From contig CAVTQY010000001.1 in assembly GCA_963736975.1 (NCBI GenBank), positions 3,472,001 through 3,536,000 of the forward strand: a stretch of DNA of 64,000 bases, in the 5' to 3' direction. A program made the translations under genes and the position numbers. This stretch comes from CAVTQY01 sp963736975. GTDB taxonomy: Bacteria; Pseudomonadota; Alphaproteobacteria; Acetobacterales; Acetobacteraceae. Under the pieces are notes generated by a model, which was given only the letters and a program-made list of their open reading frames with translations, did not search any database and was not told the origin of the DNA. Below are positions 7,163 through 15,276 of the stretch, in pieces. Numbering within the stretch: the stretch's first letter is position 1; each line of letters opens with the position of its first letter.

Positions 7163-7488
7163 CTGGTCTTCTCCGCATCGTGTTGAACCGATCCGGAGAC
7201 ATCGCGGCTGGACGAGAGCAGATCAACAAATATTTGGCTCTACGTATTCCTGGGGGCCAATATTCGTGCCCCGAGACAGCCACTTGCATCAACGCGCGAC
7301 GCGCTGTTCAGCTTGCGAGGCCGATCGTTACAATAGGGTGGCCAACTTGAGAGTGCTGACTGCCCTCTTCTTCATCCCATTCTAGAAATGCGTGAACAGA
7401 GGGCTCAGAGTTCGACTCGAATCGCCTATGCAACACCGGACGTCTGGTTTTAAATTAGTGACAGAGCTGATCTACGACACGCTAGACC
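7163..7488. other. Intergenic region upstream of the element operon
   Basis: No convincing gene was seen on either strand; the open frames are short and out of keeping with neighbours. Base composition is lower in GC than the chromosome. This is where the leftward operon promoter and operator should lie, but no clear -35/-10 pair or strong palindrome was found by eye. Confidence 0.35.
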
Positions 7489-7737
7489 ATGACGTGGCTA
7501 AGTACCTCAAGGACAATAAGCCGCCCGCTGGGAATCAAGTGGCATCAGCAGCTCACGGAAAACTATGGCCCGCGGCAGCTTGTTTCCCGGTGCTTCGAAA
7601 TCGTCGGCATGGCGAAGACCTGTCGATCGATGCACGAGCTAAAGGAAAGGGTCGCCGAACATTACGGTAATGGCGCCGCGCAATCGCCCCTGTACCTGCC
7701 CGAGCCGAAGACGCCGGGCAAAAATCTTCATGCGTAA
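7489..7737 (+). CDS. Possible hypothetical protein, 82 aa
   Basis: The frame reads MTWLSTSRTISRPLG, then QLTENYGPRQLVSRCFEIVG and SMHELKERVAEHYGNG. The C-terminal two thirds look protein-like. An overlapping frame from about 7457 (VTELIYDTLDHDVAKYLKDN) also looks coding and ends in junk, so the two may be halves of one gene with a frameshift near 7530-7560. It runs opposite to the operon and stops at the edge of the IS nest. Nothing is recognised. Confidence 0.3.
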   Translation: MTWLSTSRTISRPLGIKWHQQLTENYGPRQLVSRCFEIVGMAKTCRSMHELKERVAEHYGNGAAQSPLYLPEPKTPGKNLHA

Positions 7738-7756
7738 GCGCTAAAGCGCGATTGCT

Positions 7757-8022
7757 TCAGGTTGACGCATATCCCGCCGCGGTGAAGAAGTTGCGGCAAT
7801 CCGCTGGCGTGAGCTGTTTGAGAAGCCTGCCGATAGCGTTCCAGACCTGCTCGAAGCTTCGGGCGTTTTGCTTGCGTAGCAGGGTCTTCAGCTTGGCGAA
7901 GGCCTGCTCGACCGGGTTCAGGTCCGGGCTGTATGGGGGCAGGAAGAACAGCTTGCCCCCGGCGGCGCGGATCGCCCGCCGGATCGCCGGGCCCTTGCTC
8001 GGCCGTCCGACAGAACGTGGTC
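7757..8022 (-). pseudogene. IS630 transposase, C-terminal fragment
   Basis: KGPAIRRAIRAAGGKLFFLP, then PYSPDLNPVEQAFAKLKTLL, is the conserved end of the IS630/Tc1 DDE domain, including the last catalytic Glu. It then runs on to a stop at 7757. The catalytic first Asp and the helix-turn-helix are not here but at 9253-9778. The left IS end should lie close to 7740. Confidence 0.75.
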
Positions 8023-8024
8023 CC

Positions 8025-8165
8025 ATAGGCAGGGACCTCGATGCCGCGTTCGATGTATTTGCGGATGGTCTTCGGGTCACGTCCCGTGCGCCGGGCGATG
8101 GCGGTGATCGAGACGCCTTGGCGGTGCAGTTCCAGGATCATCATCAGCTCTCCAAATCGAACCAT
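8025..8165 (-). pseudogene. IS21 IstA, N-terminal fragment
   Basis: From ATG 8165 the first ~47 residues (MVRFGELMMILELHRQGVSI, TAIARRTGRDPKTIRKYIER) are the helix-turn-helix start of an IstA transposase. Homology stops at VPAYG, where the frame runs into the IS630 fragment. Upstream, 8207-8217 and 8232-8242 form a perfect 11-base inverted repeat (GATCATTCCGC/GCGGAATGATC) that may derive from the IS21 end. Confidence 0.75.
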
Positions 8166-8206
8166 CGACGCCTCCTCACGCGGAGGACATGCGCCAATGG
8201 CGGTTC

Positions 8207-8242
8207 GATCATTCCGCCGGGCCTAGCCCCAGCGGAATGATC
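8207..8242. repeat. 11-bp inverted repeat upstream of istA remnant
   Basis: GATCATTCCGC (8207-8217) and its exact complement (8232-8242) are separated by 14 bases. It lies just upstream of the istA start on the minus strand and near the inversion point with the plus-strand istA remnant. It may be two IS ends brought together. Confidence 0.5.
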
Positions 8243-8309
8243 CGAAAGGAACGCCAATCAGGGAATTTTCGAAGCCCACTTTCGGGGAGAATTGCAGGAC
8301 CGATGACAC

Positions 8310-9207
8310 CTCTCGGCGGCATTCGGCAATCTGGAGCGTGATGCCGCGGAAGATCTGACCCAGCGCTACGAGGCGCTGTGTGCGCACTACGGCATGACGC
8401 CGACGCGCAACAACCCGGGTGTCGCGCACGAGAACGGTGCTATCGAAGGCTCGCACGCCCACCTCAAGCGTGCTCTGCAGCAGGCCCTGCTGTTGCGTGG
8501 CAGCGCTGATTTTGTCGATCTCGATGCCTACCGCCGCTTCGTCGACGAGGTCGTCGGCCGCGCCAATGCGGGTCGCCGCAAGGCATTGGAGATTGAGCGG
8601 CCGCAGCTCAAGACACTGCCGCCGCGGCGCACCGATGACTTTGAGGAAGCGCAGGTCACGGTGACGCGCACCGGTGGGTTCTTTCTCCGACGGGTGTTCT
8701 ACACCGTGCCTTCGCGGTTGATCGGCCATCGCCTCCGGGTCCGGCTGTATGATGATCGGCTGGAATGCTTCCAAATTGGTGCAGATCTTGCGGCGCGGAC
8801 GCAGCATCGACGGCAATCGCCGCGGACATGTGGTCGATTATCGTCACATCATCCACGCGCTGCGTCGCAAGCCGATGGCGCTGCTCAATCTGGTGTATCG
8901 CGAGCAACTGTTCCCCCGCGAAGCGTATCGTCATGCCTGGGATTCGCTGATCGCCAAGCTGCCGGTGCGCAACGCCTGCCGCGTCATGGTCGGGCTGCTC
9001 GCGTTGGCACACGACCGGGCTTGCGAAGCTGAGCTGGCAAGCACGCTGGAGGCGATCCTCGCTGCCGGTGAGCTGCCTGATCTGGCGGCGCTGCGCCAGC
9101 AGTTCATGCCATCCAGCATGGCCGTGCCGATCGTGACGGTTACCTTGCCGGCGGCCGTTGCCTACGATGCCTTGCTCAATGCGCCTCAGGAGTGGCTGCG
9201 GCCATGA
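8310..9207 (+). pseudogene. IS21 IstA, middle and C-terminal part, frameshifted
   Basis: LSAAFGNLERDAAEDLTQRY, then GMTPTRNNPGVAHENGAIEG, gives the IstA DDE core including the final Glu region. After YDDRLECFQIGA the frame switches around 8775-8800 to a second one with RRGRSIDGNRRGHVVDYRHI and on to LRQQFMPSSM near the end. A stop lies just upstream of LSAAF, and the N-terminal ~270 residues are missing or inverted. Not functional. Confidence 0.8.
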
Positions 9208-9252
9208 GCGCAATTGAAGTCGCCCGCTTCCCATCCTGTTTGTCGCGCTACA
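9204..9252 (+). pseudogene. IS21 istB start, truncated
   Basis: ATGA overlaps the istA stop as usual in IS21. MSAIEVARF matches the start of IstB ATPase helpers; the next codons fit IstB only after removing a frameshift (LPILFVALH). At about 9252 the sequence changes to IS630 on the other strand. Only about 16 codons remain. Confidence 0.6.
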
Positions 9253-9778
9253 CGGGACCTTGGCGAGCAACGGCTGACCCCTGGCGCAGCGGCCGTGCGT
9301 GCGGGTCATGTTGGTTTTTGCCCATGTTTCATCGATGAACACCAAGCGTGCCGCGGAAACCCTGCCTTGCCGCGCTTTCCACTGCCGCCGTCGGCGAGCG
9401 ACATCAGCACGCTCTTGCTCGCTGGCGCGCAGGTTTTTTTTTGAAGCTGAGAGCCGCGTGATCAAGGAAATGCCAGACGCCGTAGTAGCTGACCTCCACA
9501 CCGCGCCCGATGAGTTCGGCGAGTAGCTCACGGCCGGTGATGTCCGGCTTCTCCGCCACCCGGGCGCGTATCCACGTCGCCTCCTCCGCCAGCGCAAACG
9601 GCTTCTTGCCGCTCATCGGCAAGGCTGCCGGACTGCCCGTCTCTACCTTCCGCTTGGTCCAGCGAATCGCCGAGGAAGGGCTGACCTGATAAAGCGCCGC
9701 CGCTTGCGCCCGGCTCATACCGGCGGCAACCGCGGCTACAACCCGCTCACGTAAGTCAAGAGAGTAGGGAGCTCCCAT
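9253..9778 (-). pseudogene. IS630 transposase, N-terminal part with A10 slippery site
   Basis: The first frame (9404-9778) holds the helix-turn-helix (SLDLRERVVAAVAAGMSRAQ ... YQVSPSSAIRWTKR). At ten consecutive T on the plus strand (9433-9442; A10 in the mRNA sense) the reading shifts to a second frame with RLVFIDETWAKTNMTRTHGR, which carries the first catalytic Asp, and GQPLLAKVP. There it is cut by IS21 DNA. Frameshifting on A runs is a known expression device in several IS families, so this shift may be natural, but the gene is truncated. Confidence 0.7.
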
Positions 9779-9973
9779 GCAAGCTGGCCTCCGCTCAAGC
9801 CTGCACCTTCGATCAGATGCACCGCCGCGCCGGAATCCCCCGCCCAGCGATTCAACTTCAAACGATCATGCTTTAAGTCTTTGGTGCGTTTGCTCCATAA
9901 TGCCGCATCTGGCAGTCTTTAGGGCCTTTGGTATTACAAAGCCGCAAAGCGGCCCGGCGAGTTGTCACACCCG

Positions 9974-11248
9974 TCACCCGGCCGCCTGTCGCTCGTGCAG
10001 ATGCATGACCTCACCCGTGGCCCGCGCCGGGCAGGAGCAGAAGTTCGCCCACTGGCTCATCAGCTTGCGGCGGCGCTCAAGCAGGTCACCCCGTTGGTAG
10101 GCATCGTGAAGTTTGCCTTGCGTGTGTGCCAAGGCAGCTTCGGCAATGTCAGTCGGTTTGCCTGTTTCGCTGCACCATGTCCGGAACGTAGACCTGAACC
10201 CATGCGCCGTCAGATCGGCGCGCTTCATGCGCCGGAGCGTCATCAACAGCGCCATGTTGGACAGCGGTGCACCGCCTCGCTGGCCAGGAAATACAAATCC
10301 ATCGGGCCCGAGCTCGGCTGCCTCGCGCAGCACGTCCAACGCCGTATCTGACAATGGGACGCGATGTTCGCGTGCCGCCTTCATCCTTTCGGGCGGCACC
10401 GTCCAAACGGCATTGCCCATGTCGATCTCCCGCCACCGGGCACCGATCACTTCGCCCGTTCGTGCCGCGGTCAGGATGGCGAAGCGCAACGCCAAGGTCC
10501 CCACGCCTTCCTGCTTCGCTAGCTCGGCCATAAAACCATCGATCTCGCGCCAGGGCAGGGCATGGTGGTGTTCCACCTTCCGTACCTTCCCCAGAGGCGG
10601 TAGCACGTTTTCGAGATGCCCTTTCCAGCGCGCCGGGTTCTCGCCCGTGCGCCAGCCGTGCGTTTTCGCGAAGTCCAGCACGGCCTCAATCCGGCCCCGT
10701 ACTCTGCTGGCCGTTTCGGGCTTTGTGGTCCAGATTGGCCCAAGGATTTGCGTCACGTGCCCCGTCTCCACGGCAGCGGCCGGGAGATGACCGATGACGG
10801 GATTTGCGTACGCGGACAGCGTCGACGTCCATTGCGCGCAATGTTTGCTATTCCGCCAGCCGGCCTGATGCGCGGCGATGAATTTCTCGGCGCACGCTTT
10901 GAACGTGATGGCCTTGGCCGCGATCTTAGCAGCTTCGGCTTTTGTCTGCGCTCGCTGGGCAGCCTTATCGGTCAGCGGATCAATCCCTTCCGCTTTCAGG
11001 CTGCGAGCCTGTGAGGCTTTCTCGCGTGCCCGAGCAAGTCCGATCTCCGGGTAGCTGCCCAATCCCATCCAACGGGCTTTGCCGTCGATCTGGTATCGCA
11101 GCAACCAGTTCTTCCCGCTCGCCGCAGTGCCAGTCGCCGTCTTCCTCTGTCCGACGTGTAGGTAAAGACCCCGCCCGTCGTGGAGCACGCCTGGACCTTT
11201 GAAGTTGTCCACCTGTTTTGCGTTCAGCCGCTCCGCTGTCTTCGCCAT
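9974..11248 (-). CDS. P4-type tyrosine site-specific integrase, 424 aa
   Basis: Residues ~1-90 are the DUF4102 arm-binding domain (GVLHDGRGLYLHV; RWMGLGSYPEIGLARAREK). Residues ~115-210 are the SAM-like core-binding domain. The catalytic domain shows Arg263 in TAARTGEVIGARW, HGFR with His349 and Arg352, His375 in ALAHT, and the nucleophile Tyr384 in DAYQRGD, so it is intact. It lies directly beside tRNA-Ser(CGA) and reads away from it, the standard layout for an island integrated into a tRNA 3' end. It should catalyse integration and excision of the element extending left past position 1. A GC-rich hairpin with AAA loop (GCCGCAAAGCGGC) just after the stop may end transcription. Confidence 0.92.
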   Translation of the reverse strand: MAKTAERLNAKQVDNFKGPGVLHDGRGLYLHVGQRKTATGTAASGKNWLLRYQIDGKARWMGLGSYPEIGLARAREKASQARSLKAEGIDPLTDKAAQRAQTKAEAAKIAAKAITFKACAEKFIAAHQAGWRNSKHCAQWTSTLSAYANPVIGHLPAAAVETGHVTQILGPIWTTKPETASRVRGRIEAVLDFAKTHGWRTGENPARWKGHLENVLPPLGKVRKVEHHHALPWREIDGFMAELAKQEGVGTLALRFAILTAARTGEVIGARWREIDMGNAVWTVPPERMKAAREHRVPLSDTALDVLREAAELGPDGFVFPGQRGGAPLSNMALLMTLRRMKRADLTAHGFRSTFRTWCSETGKPTDIAEAALAHTQGKLHDAYQRGDLLERRRKLMSQWANFCSCPARATGEVMHLHERQAAG

Positions 11249-11424
11249 CGGGATTCGAACTCCGCTCGCCCTAGCTGTATACTACACTCTATCCTACAAA
11301 ACTTAGACGGATATAGGCGGATGACTGCGGACAGTCAAGGACATTGGCTGGCCTCAAGGCGCCTGTTACTTCGGATTTTTTTGGCTCATGCTGGGTAACT
11401 GCGAACAGAGGCGGATTGTTAATC

Positions 11425-11514
<90 letters not shown>

Positions 11515-11570
11515 AGCAAGCCGGTCTTATAGGGCGGGCGTCAGCGCTGCCGCAACCGACCCAGCCCCGG

Positions 11571-12293
11571 TCAGAACCGGTCCTTGCGCGCCCGCAGATC
11601 GGCGAAGCTCTGCACGTCCGGCGCCCGCAGGAAGGGATTTGCCGCCAATTCGTCCGATAAGAGCGATGGCACAGTAGGCTCGCCGGCGGCGCGCTGGCGC
11701 TTTGCCTCGGCGGTCCGCGCCAGCAACGCCGGGTTATCGGGGTCCACCGATAATGCAAACCGTGCATTGCTTTCGGTGTATTCGTGCCCGCAGCACACTT
11801 TCGTCGCAGCGGGCAGGGCGGCCAGTTTGCGCAGGCTGGCGAACATCTCGACCGCGGTGCCCTCGATCAGCCGCCCGCATCCCAGGCTGAACAGCGTATC
11901 GCCGCTCAGCAGGACGTCGCCATCGGCGAAATGGAAGTTGATCTGCCCGCGGGTGTGGCCGGGCGTGTCGATCACGGTGGCGGCGGCACTGCCCAGGGGA
12001 ACGCGATCGTCCTCTTGCACTGCCAGATCAAGCGTCGGCAGCCGGTGCGCATCCGCCGCGGCACCGACGACCTTGGCGCCGAACCGCGCGCGCAGTGCAT
12101 CGGTCCCGGCCACATGGTCGGCGTGGTGATGAGTGAGCAGGATCAGGTCGAGCCGGCCGCCGGCGCGTTCAACGGCCGCGATCACCGGATCGGGGTCGGC
12201 CGGGTCCACGATTGCGACCGCGCCACCGCTGTCGCTTAGCAGCCAGGCGTAGTTGTCGGAGAGAATGGGGATGGGCTCGGCGGTGATGCTCAT
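11571..12293 (-). CDS. gloB: Hydroxyacylglutathione hydrolase (glyoxalase II)
   Basis: A 240-residue metallo-beta-lactamase-fold hydrolase that releases lactate and glutathione from S-lactoylglutathione in methylglyoxal detoxification. The binuclear metal motif THHHADH is at residues 54-60; GHTRGQ and the downstream CGHEYTESNARFA, a typical GloB C-terminal signature, are also present. Length fits the family. It is divergent from the methyltransferase gene starting 60 bases to the right. No signal peptide; cytoplasmic. Confidence 0.92.
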   Translation of the reverse strand: MSITAEPIPILSDNYAWLLSDSGGAVAIVDPADPDPVIAAVERAGGRLDLILLTHHHADHVAGTDALRARFGAKVVGAAADAHRLPTLDLAVQEDDRVPLGSAAATVIDTPGHTRGQINFHFADGDVLLSGDTLFSLGCGRLIEGTAVEMFASLRKLAALPAATKVCCGHEYTESNARFALSVDPDNPALLARTAEAKRQRAAGEPTVPSLLSDELAANPFLRAPDVQSFADLRARKDRF

Positions 12294-12353
12294 AGCGGAA
12301 ACCTAAGCGTCCCGCCGGTCGGCGGCAAATCGAGGGTGTGCTATAGGTCGGCA

Positions 12354-13065
12354 ATGGCGGCGGACGCACATGCGGCAGCCGATTTCTACAGGACAGCCCG
12401 CGGCGTGGTCACCGCGCGGCTGCTGCGCGAACGGCTGGCTTTGCTCTGGCCGGATGCCGCCGGTCAGTCCGTGCTTGGGGTCGGCTACGCGGCGCCCTAC
12501 CTTCGCCTGTGGCGTGAGCAGGCCGTGCGCTGCCTGAGCGTGACCCCGGCGCAGATGGGGGTTGCACGCTGGCCGCTGGGAGCGGCCAATCTAAGCTGCA
12601 CGGCCGAGGAAGACGTGCTGCCGTTCCCCGATCTGATGTTCGACCGTGTCCTGTTGGTGCATGGGCTGGAGGCGGCGGAGAACGCGCGGCGGATGTTGCG
12701 CGAGATCTGGCGCGTGCTGAAGGATGACGGCCGGCTGTTGATCATCGTGCCCAACCGGACCGGCCTTTGGGCTTATCTGGAGTTCGACGCCGTTCGGCCA
12801 TGGCCAGCCCTATTCGTTCGGCCAGGTCGGCCGGTTGCTGAGCTCCTCCTTGTTTCGGGTGGAGCGGCGGGATGCGGCGCTCTATGTGCCGCCCAGCAAT
12901 CACCGGCTGGTGCTGCGCAGCAGCGCGCTGCTGGAGCGGACCGGGCGCCGGCTGGTGCCGGCACTCGCGGGGGTGACGATCACCGAGGCGGTGAAGGATG
13001 TGTATGCGGCAACGCCGGTCAGAGCGGTGCCGCGCCGGCGCTTGGTGCTAGCCGAAGCTGCATAG
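12354..13065 (+). pseudogene. SAM-dependent methyltransferase, split by a +1 frameshift
   Basis: From ATG 12354 the frame shows a class I methyltransferase: GVGYAAPYLRLW in the SAM-binding site, LPFPDLMFDRVLLVHGLE, and LREIWRVLKDDGRLLIIVPN. After WAYLE the frame turns to nonsense, but the +1 frame continues the protein (STPFGHGQPYSFGQVGRLL ... ALYVPPSNHRLVLRSSALLE) to a stop at 13065. Removing one T from the TT at 12783-12784 restores ~236 codons. The 3' end overlaps convergent mutY by 18 bases. Substrate unknown; a sequencing error is as likely as true loss. Confidence 0.75.
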
Positions 13066-14124
13066 AAGCGTTACCGCCGGTACAACTTGCCGGACGCATT
13101 TGCGCATAACCGAAGGCAGCGCCGCATCGCCGAGATCGGATTGGGCGCAAAGAAATCCCTCGGCTGCGATGTGCGAGACCATGGCAGCGTAGAGGTCGAT
13201 GTGCAGCTCGAAATGGGTGAAGCCGTGACGGACCTGTCCGGCGAATCGCCAGATTGCCGGCATGGGTGCGTGCGTCAGCGCCTCGGCACCGTCCCACGGC
13301 TCCGCGCGCCAGGCGGTGCCCGGCAGCTCGGTCATGCCGCCCAGCAGCCCATGCGGTGGGCGGCGGCGCAGCAGCACGCGTTCTTCCGCGTCCAGCAACC
13401 AGAAATGCACGCCATGGCGCAGCGGCCGTAACTGCTTTGGTGCTCGCCGCGGCAGTTCGGCGGCGACGCCCGCGCGGCGGCCGGCACAGCTCGCCATCCA
13501 GGGACAAAGGCTACAGGCGGGTGCCGCGGGCGTGCAGATGGTTGCGCCGAGATCGAACAGCGCCTGCGCGAAATCCGATGGTCGGGCCAGCGCCGCTTCG
13601 TCCTGCCCGAGATGGGACGCCGCCGCCCGGATCGCCGGCTTGGCACTTGGCAACGGAGACTCAATTGCAAACACCCGCGCAACCACCCGCTCTACATTGC
13701 CATCGACCGGAACACCCGGCTTACCGAAGGCGATCGCCGCGATCGCGGTCGCGGTGTAGTCGCCGATTCCCGGCAACGTTCGCAGCGTCGCGGCAGTGAC
13801 CGGAAATCCGCCGGAAGCGACAACGGCGCCGGCGCAGGCGTGCAAATTCCGCGCGCGGGCGTAGTACCCCAGCCCCGCCCAGGCCGCGAGCACCTCCTCC
13901 AGCGGGGCCACTGCCACGGCTTCGATGCTCGGAAACCTCCTGACGAACCTCTCATAGTAGGGTATGGCGGCGGCAACGGTGGTCTGCTGGAGCATGACCT
14001 CGCTCAGCCATACCCTGTAGGGGTCGGGCACCTCCCCCGGTGCAGCGCGCCAGGGCAGGGTACGGCGGTGGCGATCATACCAGGACAGCAGCGACGCGGC
14101 GGGAGTGGTGAAAGTGACGGACAC
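13048..14124 (-). CDS. mutY: A/G-specific adenine glycosylase
   Basis: 358 residues. It removes adenine mispaired with 8-oxoguanine. Catalytic Glu42 sits in SEVMLQQT, the helix-hairpin-helix in LRTLPGIGDYTATAI, and Asp141 in VDGNVERV. The [4Fe-4S] ligands are Cys197, Cys204, Cys207 and Cys213 (C-x6-C-x2-C-x5-C). The C-terminal Nudix-like 8-oxoG recognition domain spans about 230-345. It is divergent from dciA, with overlapping 5' regions, and the order mutY-dciA-dsbA-smc is common in Rhodospirillales. Confidence 0.93.
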   Translation of the reverse strand: MSVTFTTPAASLLSWYDRHRRTLPWRAAPGEVPDPYRVWLSEVMLQQTTVAAAIPYYERFVRRFPSIEAVAVAPLEEVLAAWAGLGYYARARNLHACAGAVVASGGFPVTAATLRTLPGIGDYTATAIAAIAFGKPGVPVDGNVERVVARVFAIESPLPSAKPAIRAAASHLGQDEAALARPSDFAQALFDLGATICTPAAPACSLCPWMASCAGRRAGVAAELPRRAPKQLRPLRHGVHFWLLDAEERVLLRRRPPHGLLGGMTELPGTAWRAEPWDGAEALTHAPMPAIWRFAGQVRHGFTHFELHIDLYAAMVSHIAAEGFLCAQSDLGDAALPSVMRKCVRQVVPAVTLLCSFG

Positions 14125-14623
14125 AAGACCCGGTATGGAGGGCGGCCAACGGCACGTCTATGGCCCCCGTCCAGTCGCCGCACTGCTGCTATCGCTCACG
14201 CGGCCGGCTTTCCGCCGGTACTCCTCCGGGTCGGCGCAGCTCATGGCCGACTGGGCCGCGATTGTCGGCCCGGCTTTGGCGTCGGTGACGACGCCACGTC
14301 GCCTCACGGCCAGTACGCTGACGCTCGCCTGCTCCGGCCCGGTGGCGATCGAGTTGCAGCATTACGCGCCGGAACTGATGGCCCGGATCAATGCCCATCT
14401 CGGCACGGAGACAGTCCGGCAATTGCGGTTCCTTCAGACCGGGGTAGCAGCGACAGCGCCGGAGCCGCCCGCAGCCCCCCAACCCTCGGCTGCAGTCGTG
14501 AAGCAGGCGGAGCGGGCGGTTGCCGATCTGCCACCGGGACCCTTGCGGGACGCGTTGGTCGCGCTCGGACGCGCCGTGCTGACCCCGCCAAGCCGCTCGA
14601 CCGCGACTCGCATCAGCACCTAG
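14114..14623 (+). CDS. DciA-like protein (DUF721)
   Basis: The core LTRPAFRRYSSGSAQLMADW, then AAIVGPALASVTTPRRL and a strand-rich LTLACSGPVAIELQHYAPEL, matches the DUF721 family, which includes DciA, the ancestral loader of the DnaB replicative helicase. A C-terminal Pro/Ala-rich tail follows. GTG 14114 has GGAG eight bases upstream; GTG 14105 and ATG 14135 are alternatives. It lies upstream of a DsbA-like gene and smc with short gaps, so they are probably cotranscribed. Confidence 0.75.
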   Translation: MTDTRPGMEGGQRHVYGPRPVAALLLSLTRPAFRRYSSGSAQLMADWAAIVGPALASVTTPRRLTASTLTLACSGPVAIELQHYAPELMARINAHLGTETVRQLRFLQTGVAATAPEPPAAPQPSAAVVKQAERAVADLPPGPLRDALVALGRAVLTPPSRSTATRIST

Positions 14624-14645
14624 AAGCCACATCCAGAGGTTCATC

Positions 14646-15263
14646 ATGCTCGATCGCCGCACCCTCTTGTCTGCCCTGGCGGCCGGCCTTGCCGCACCGA
14701 CGCTGGCGCGCGCCCAGGCCGCCACCGCCGAACAGACCGCCGCCTGGGAAAGCCCGCGCCAGGTCGGCAGCCCGAGCGCCAAAGTGACGGTAGAGGAATG
14801 GTTTTCACTTACCTGTACGCATTGCGCGCATTTCGCCCAGGAGACCTTCCCAGACCTTCGGACCAAACTGATCGACACGGGGAAGCTGCTCTGGGTCTTC
14901 AAGGACTTCCCGCTCGATCGGATCGCGCTGCAGGCGGCGATGGTGGGGCGGGCGCTGCCGCCCGACCATTATGAGCAATTCATCCTCGCGCTGTTCGCGA
15001 GCCAGGACCGGTGGGCGTTCGCTCAGGGCGTCGATTACACGAAGGAGCTCTGGGGCATGGCGGCGCTCGCCGGCATGTCCCGCCCCACGTTCGATGCGGC
15101 GATCGGCGACACCACCCTGCAGAACTGGATCCTGGCGCAGCAGAAACAGGCCGAGACCAAATACAATATCGACGCGACGCCGAGTTTCGTGATCAACGGC
15201 AAGATGGTATCGGGTGAAATGAGCTACGCCGAGTTCGTCAAGCAACTGCCGAACATGTCCTGA
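14646..15263 (+). CDS. Exported DsbA-family thiol-disulfide protein
   Basis: 205 residues. The N-terminus DRRTLLSALAAGLAAPTLAR with following AQA reads as a twin-arginine signal peptide. The mature part is thioredoxin-like with CTHC at 57-60, an alpha-helical insertion (about 90-160) and TPSFVINGKMVSG carrying the cis-Pro. It probably oxidises or isomerises disulfides in periplasmic proteins. It sits 14 bases before smc, an arrangement that may reflect cotranscription only. Confidence 0.85.
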   Translation: MLDRRTLLSALAAGLAAPTLARAQAATAEQTAAWESPRQVGSPSAKVTVEEWFSLTCTHCAHFAQETFPDLRTKLIDTGKLLWVFKDFPLDRIALQAAMVGRALPPDHYEQFILALFASQDRWAFAQGVDYTKELWGMAALAGMSRPTFDAAIGDTTLQNWILAQQKQAETKYNIDATPSFVINGKMVSGEMSYAEFVKQLPNMS

Positions 15264-15276
15264 GCAGGAGCGCCGT

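Larger units (their letters stand above)
7740..9810. mobile_element. Nest of degraded IS630- and IS21-family elements
   Basis: An IS630-type transposase gene (leftward) begins at 9778 and breaks off near 9253; its C-terminal end reappears, same strand, at about 8022-7757. The intervening DNA is IS21-family: an IstA N-terminus on the minus strand (8165-8025), IstA middle and end on the plus strand (about 8310-9207) and the first codons of istB (9204). So an IS21 seems to have landed in the IS630, followed by inversion and deletions. None of the parts can be active. Confidence 0.75.

Noticed and set aside
11249..11275. GGGATTCGAACTCC just upstream of the integrase as a second attachment site or tRNA fragment
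   Set aside because: Only about 12 bases resemble a T-arm; the rest does not match tRNA-Ser and no acceptor stem is present.
13612..14787. 391-residue open frame antisense to mutY and spanning dciA and dsbA
   Set aside because: Arg/Gly/Pro-rich shadow of GC-rich genes on the other frames; it has no protein-like pattern.
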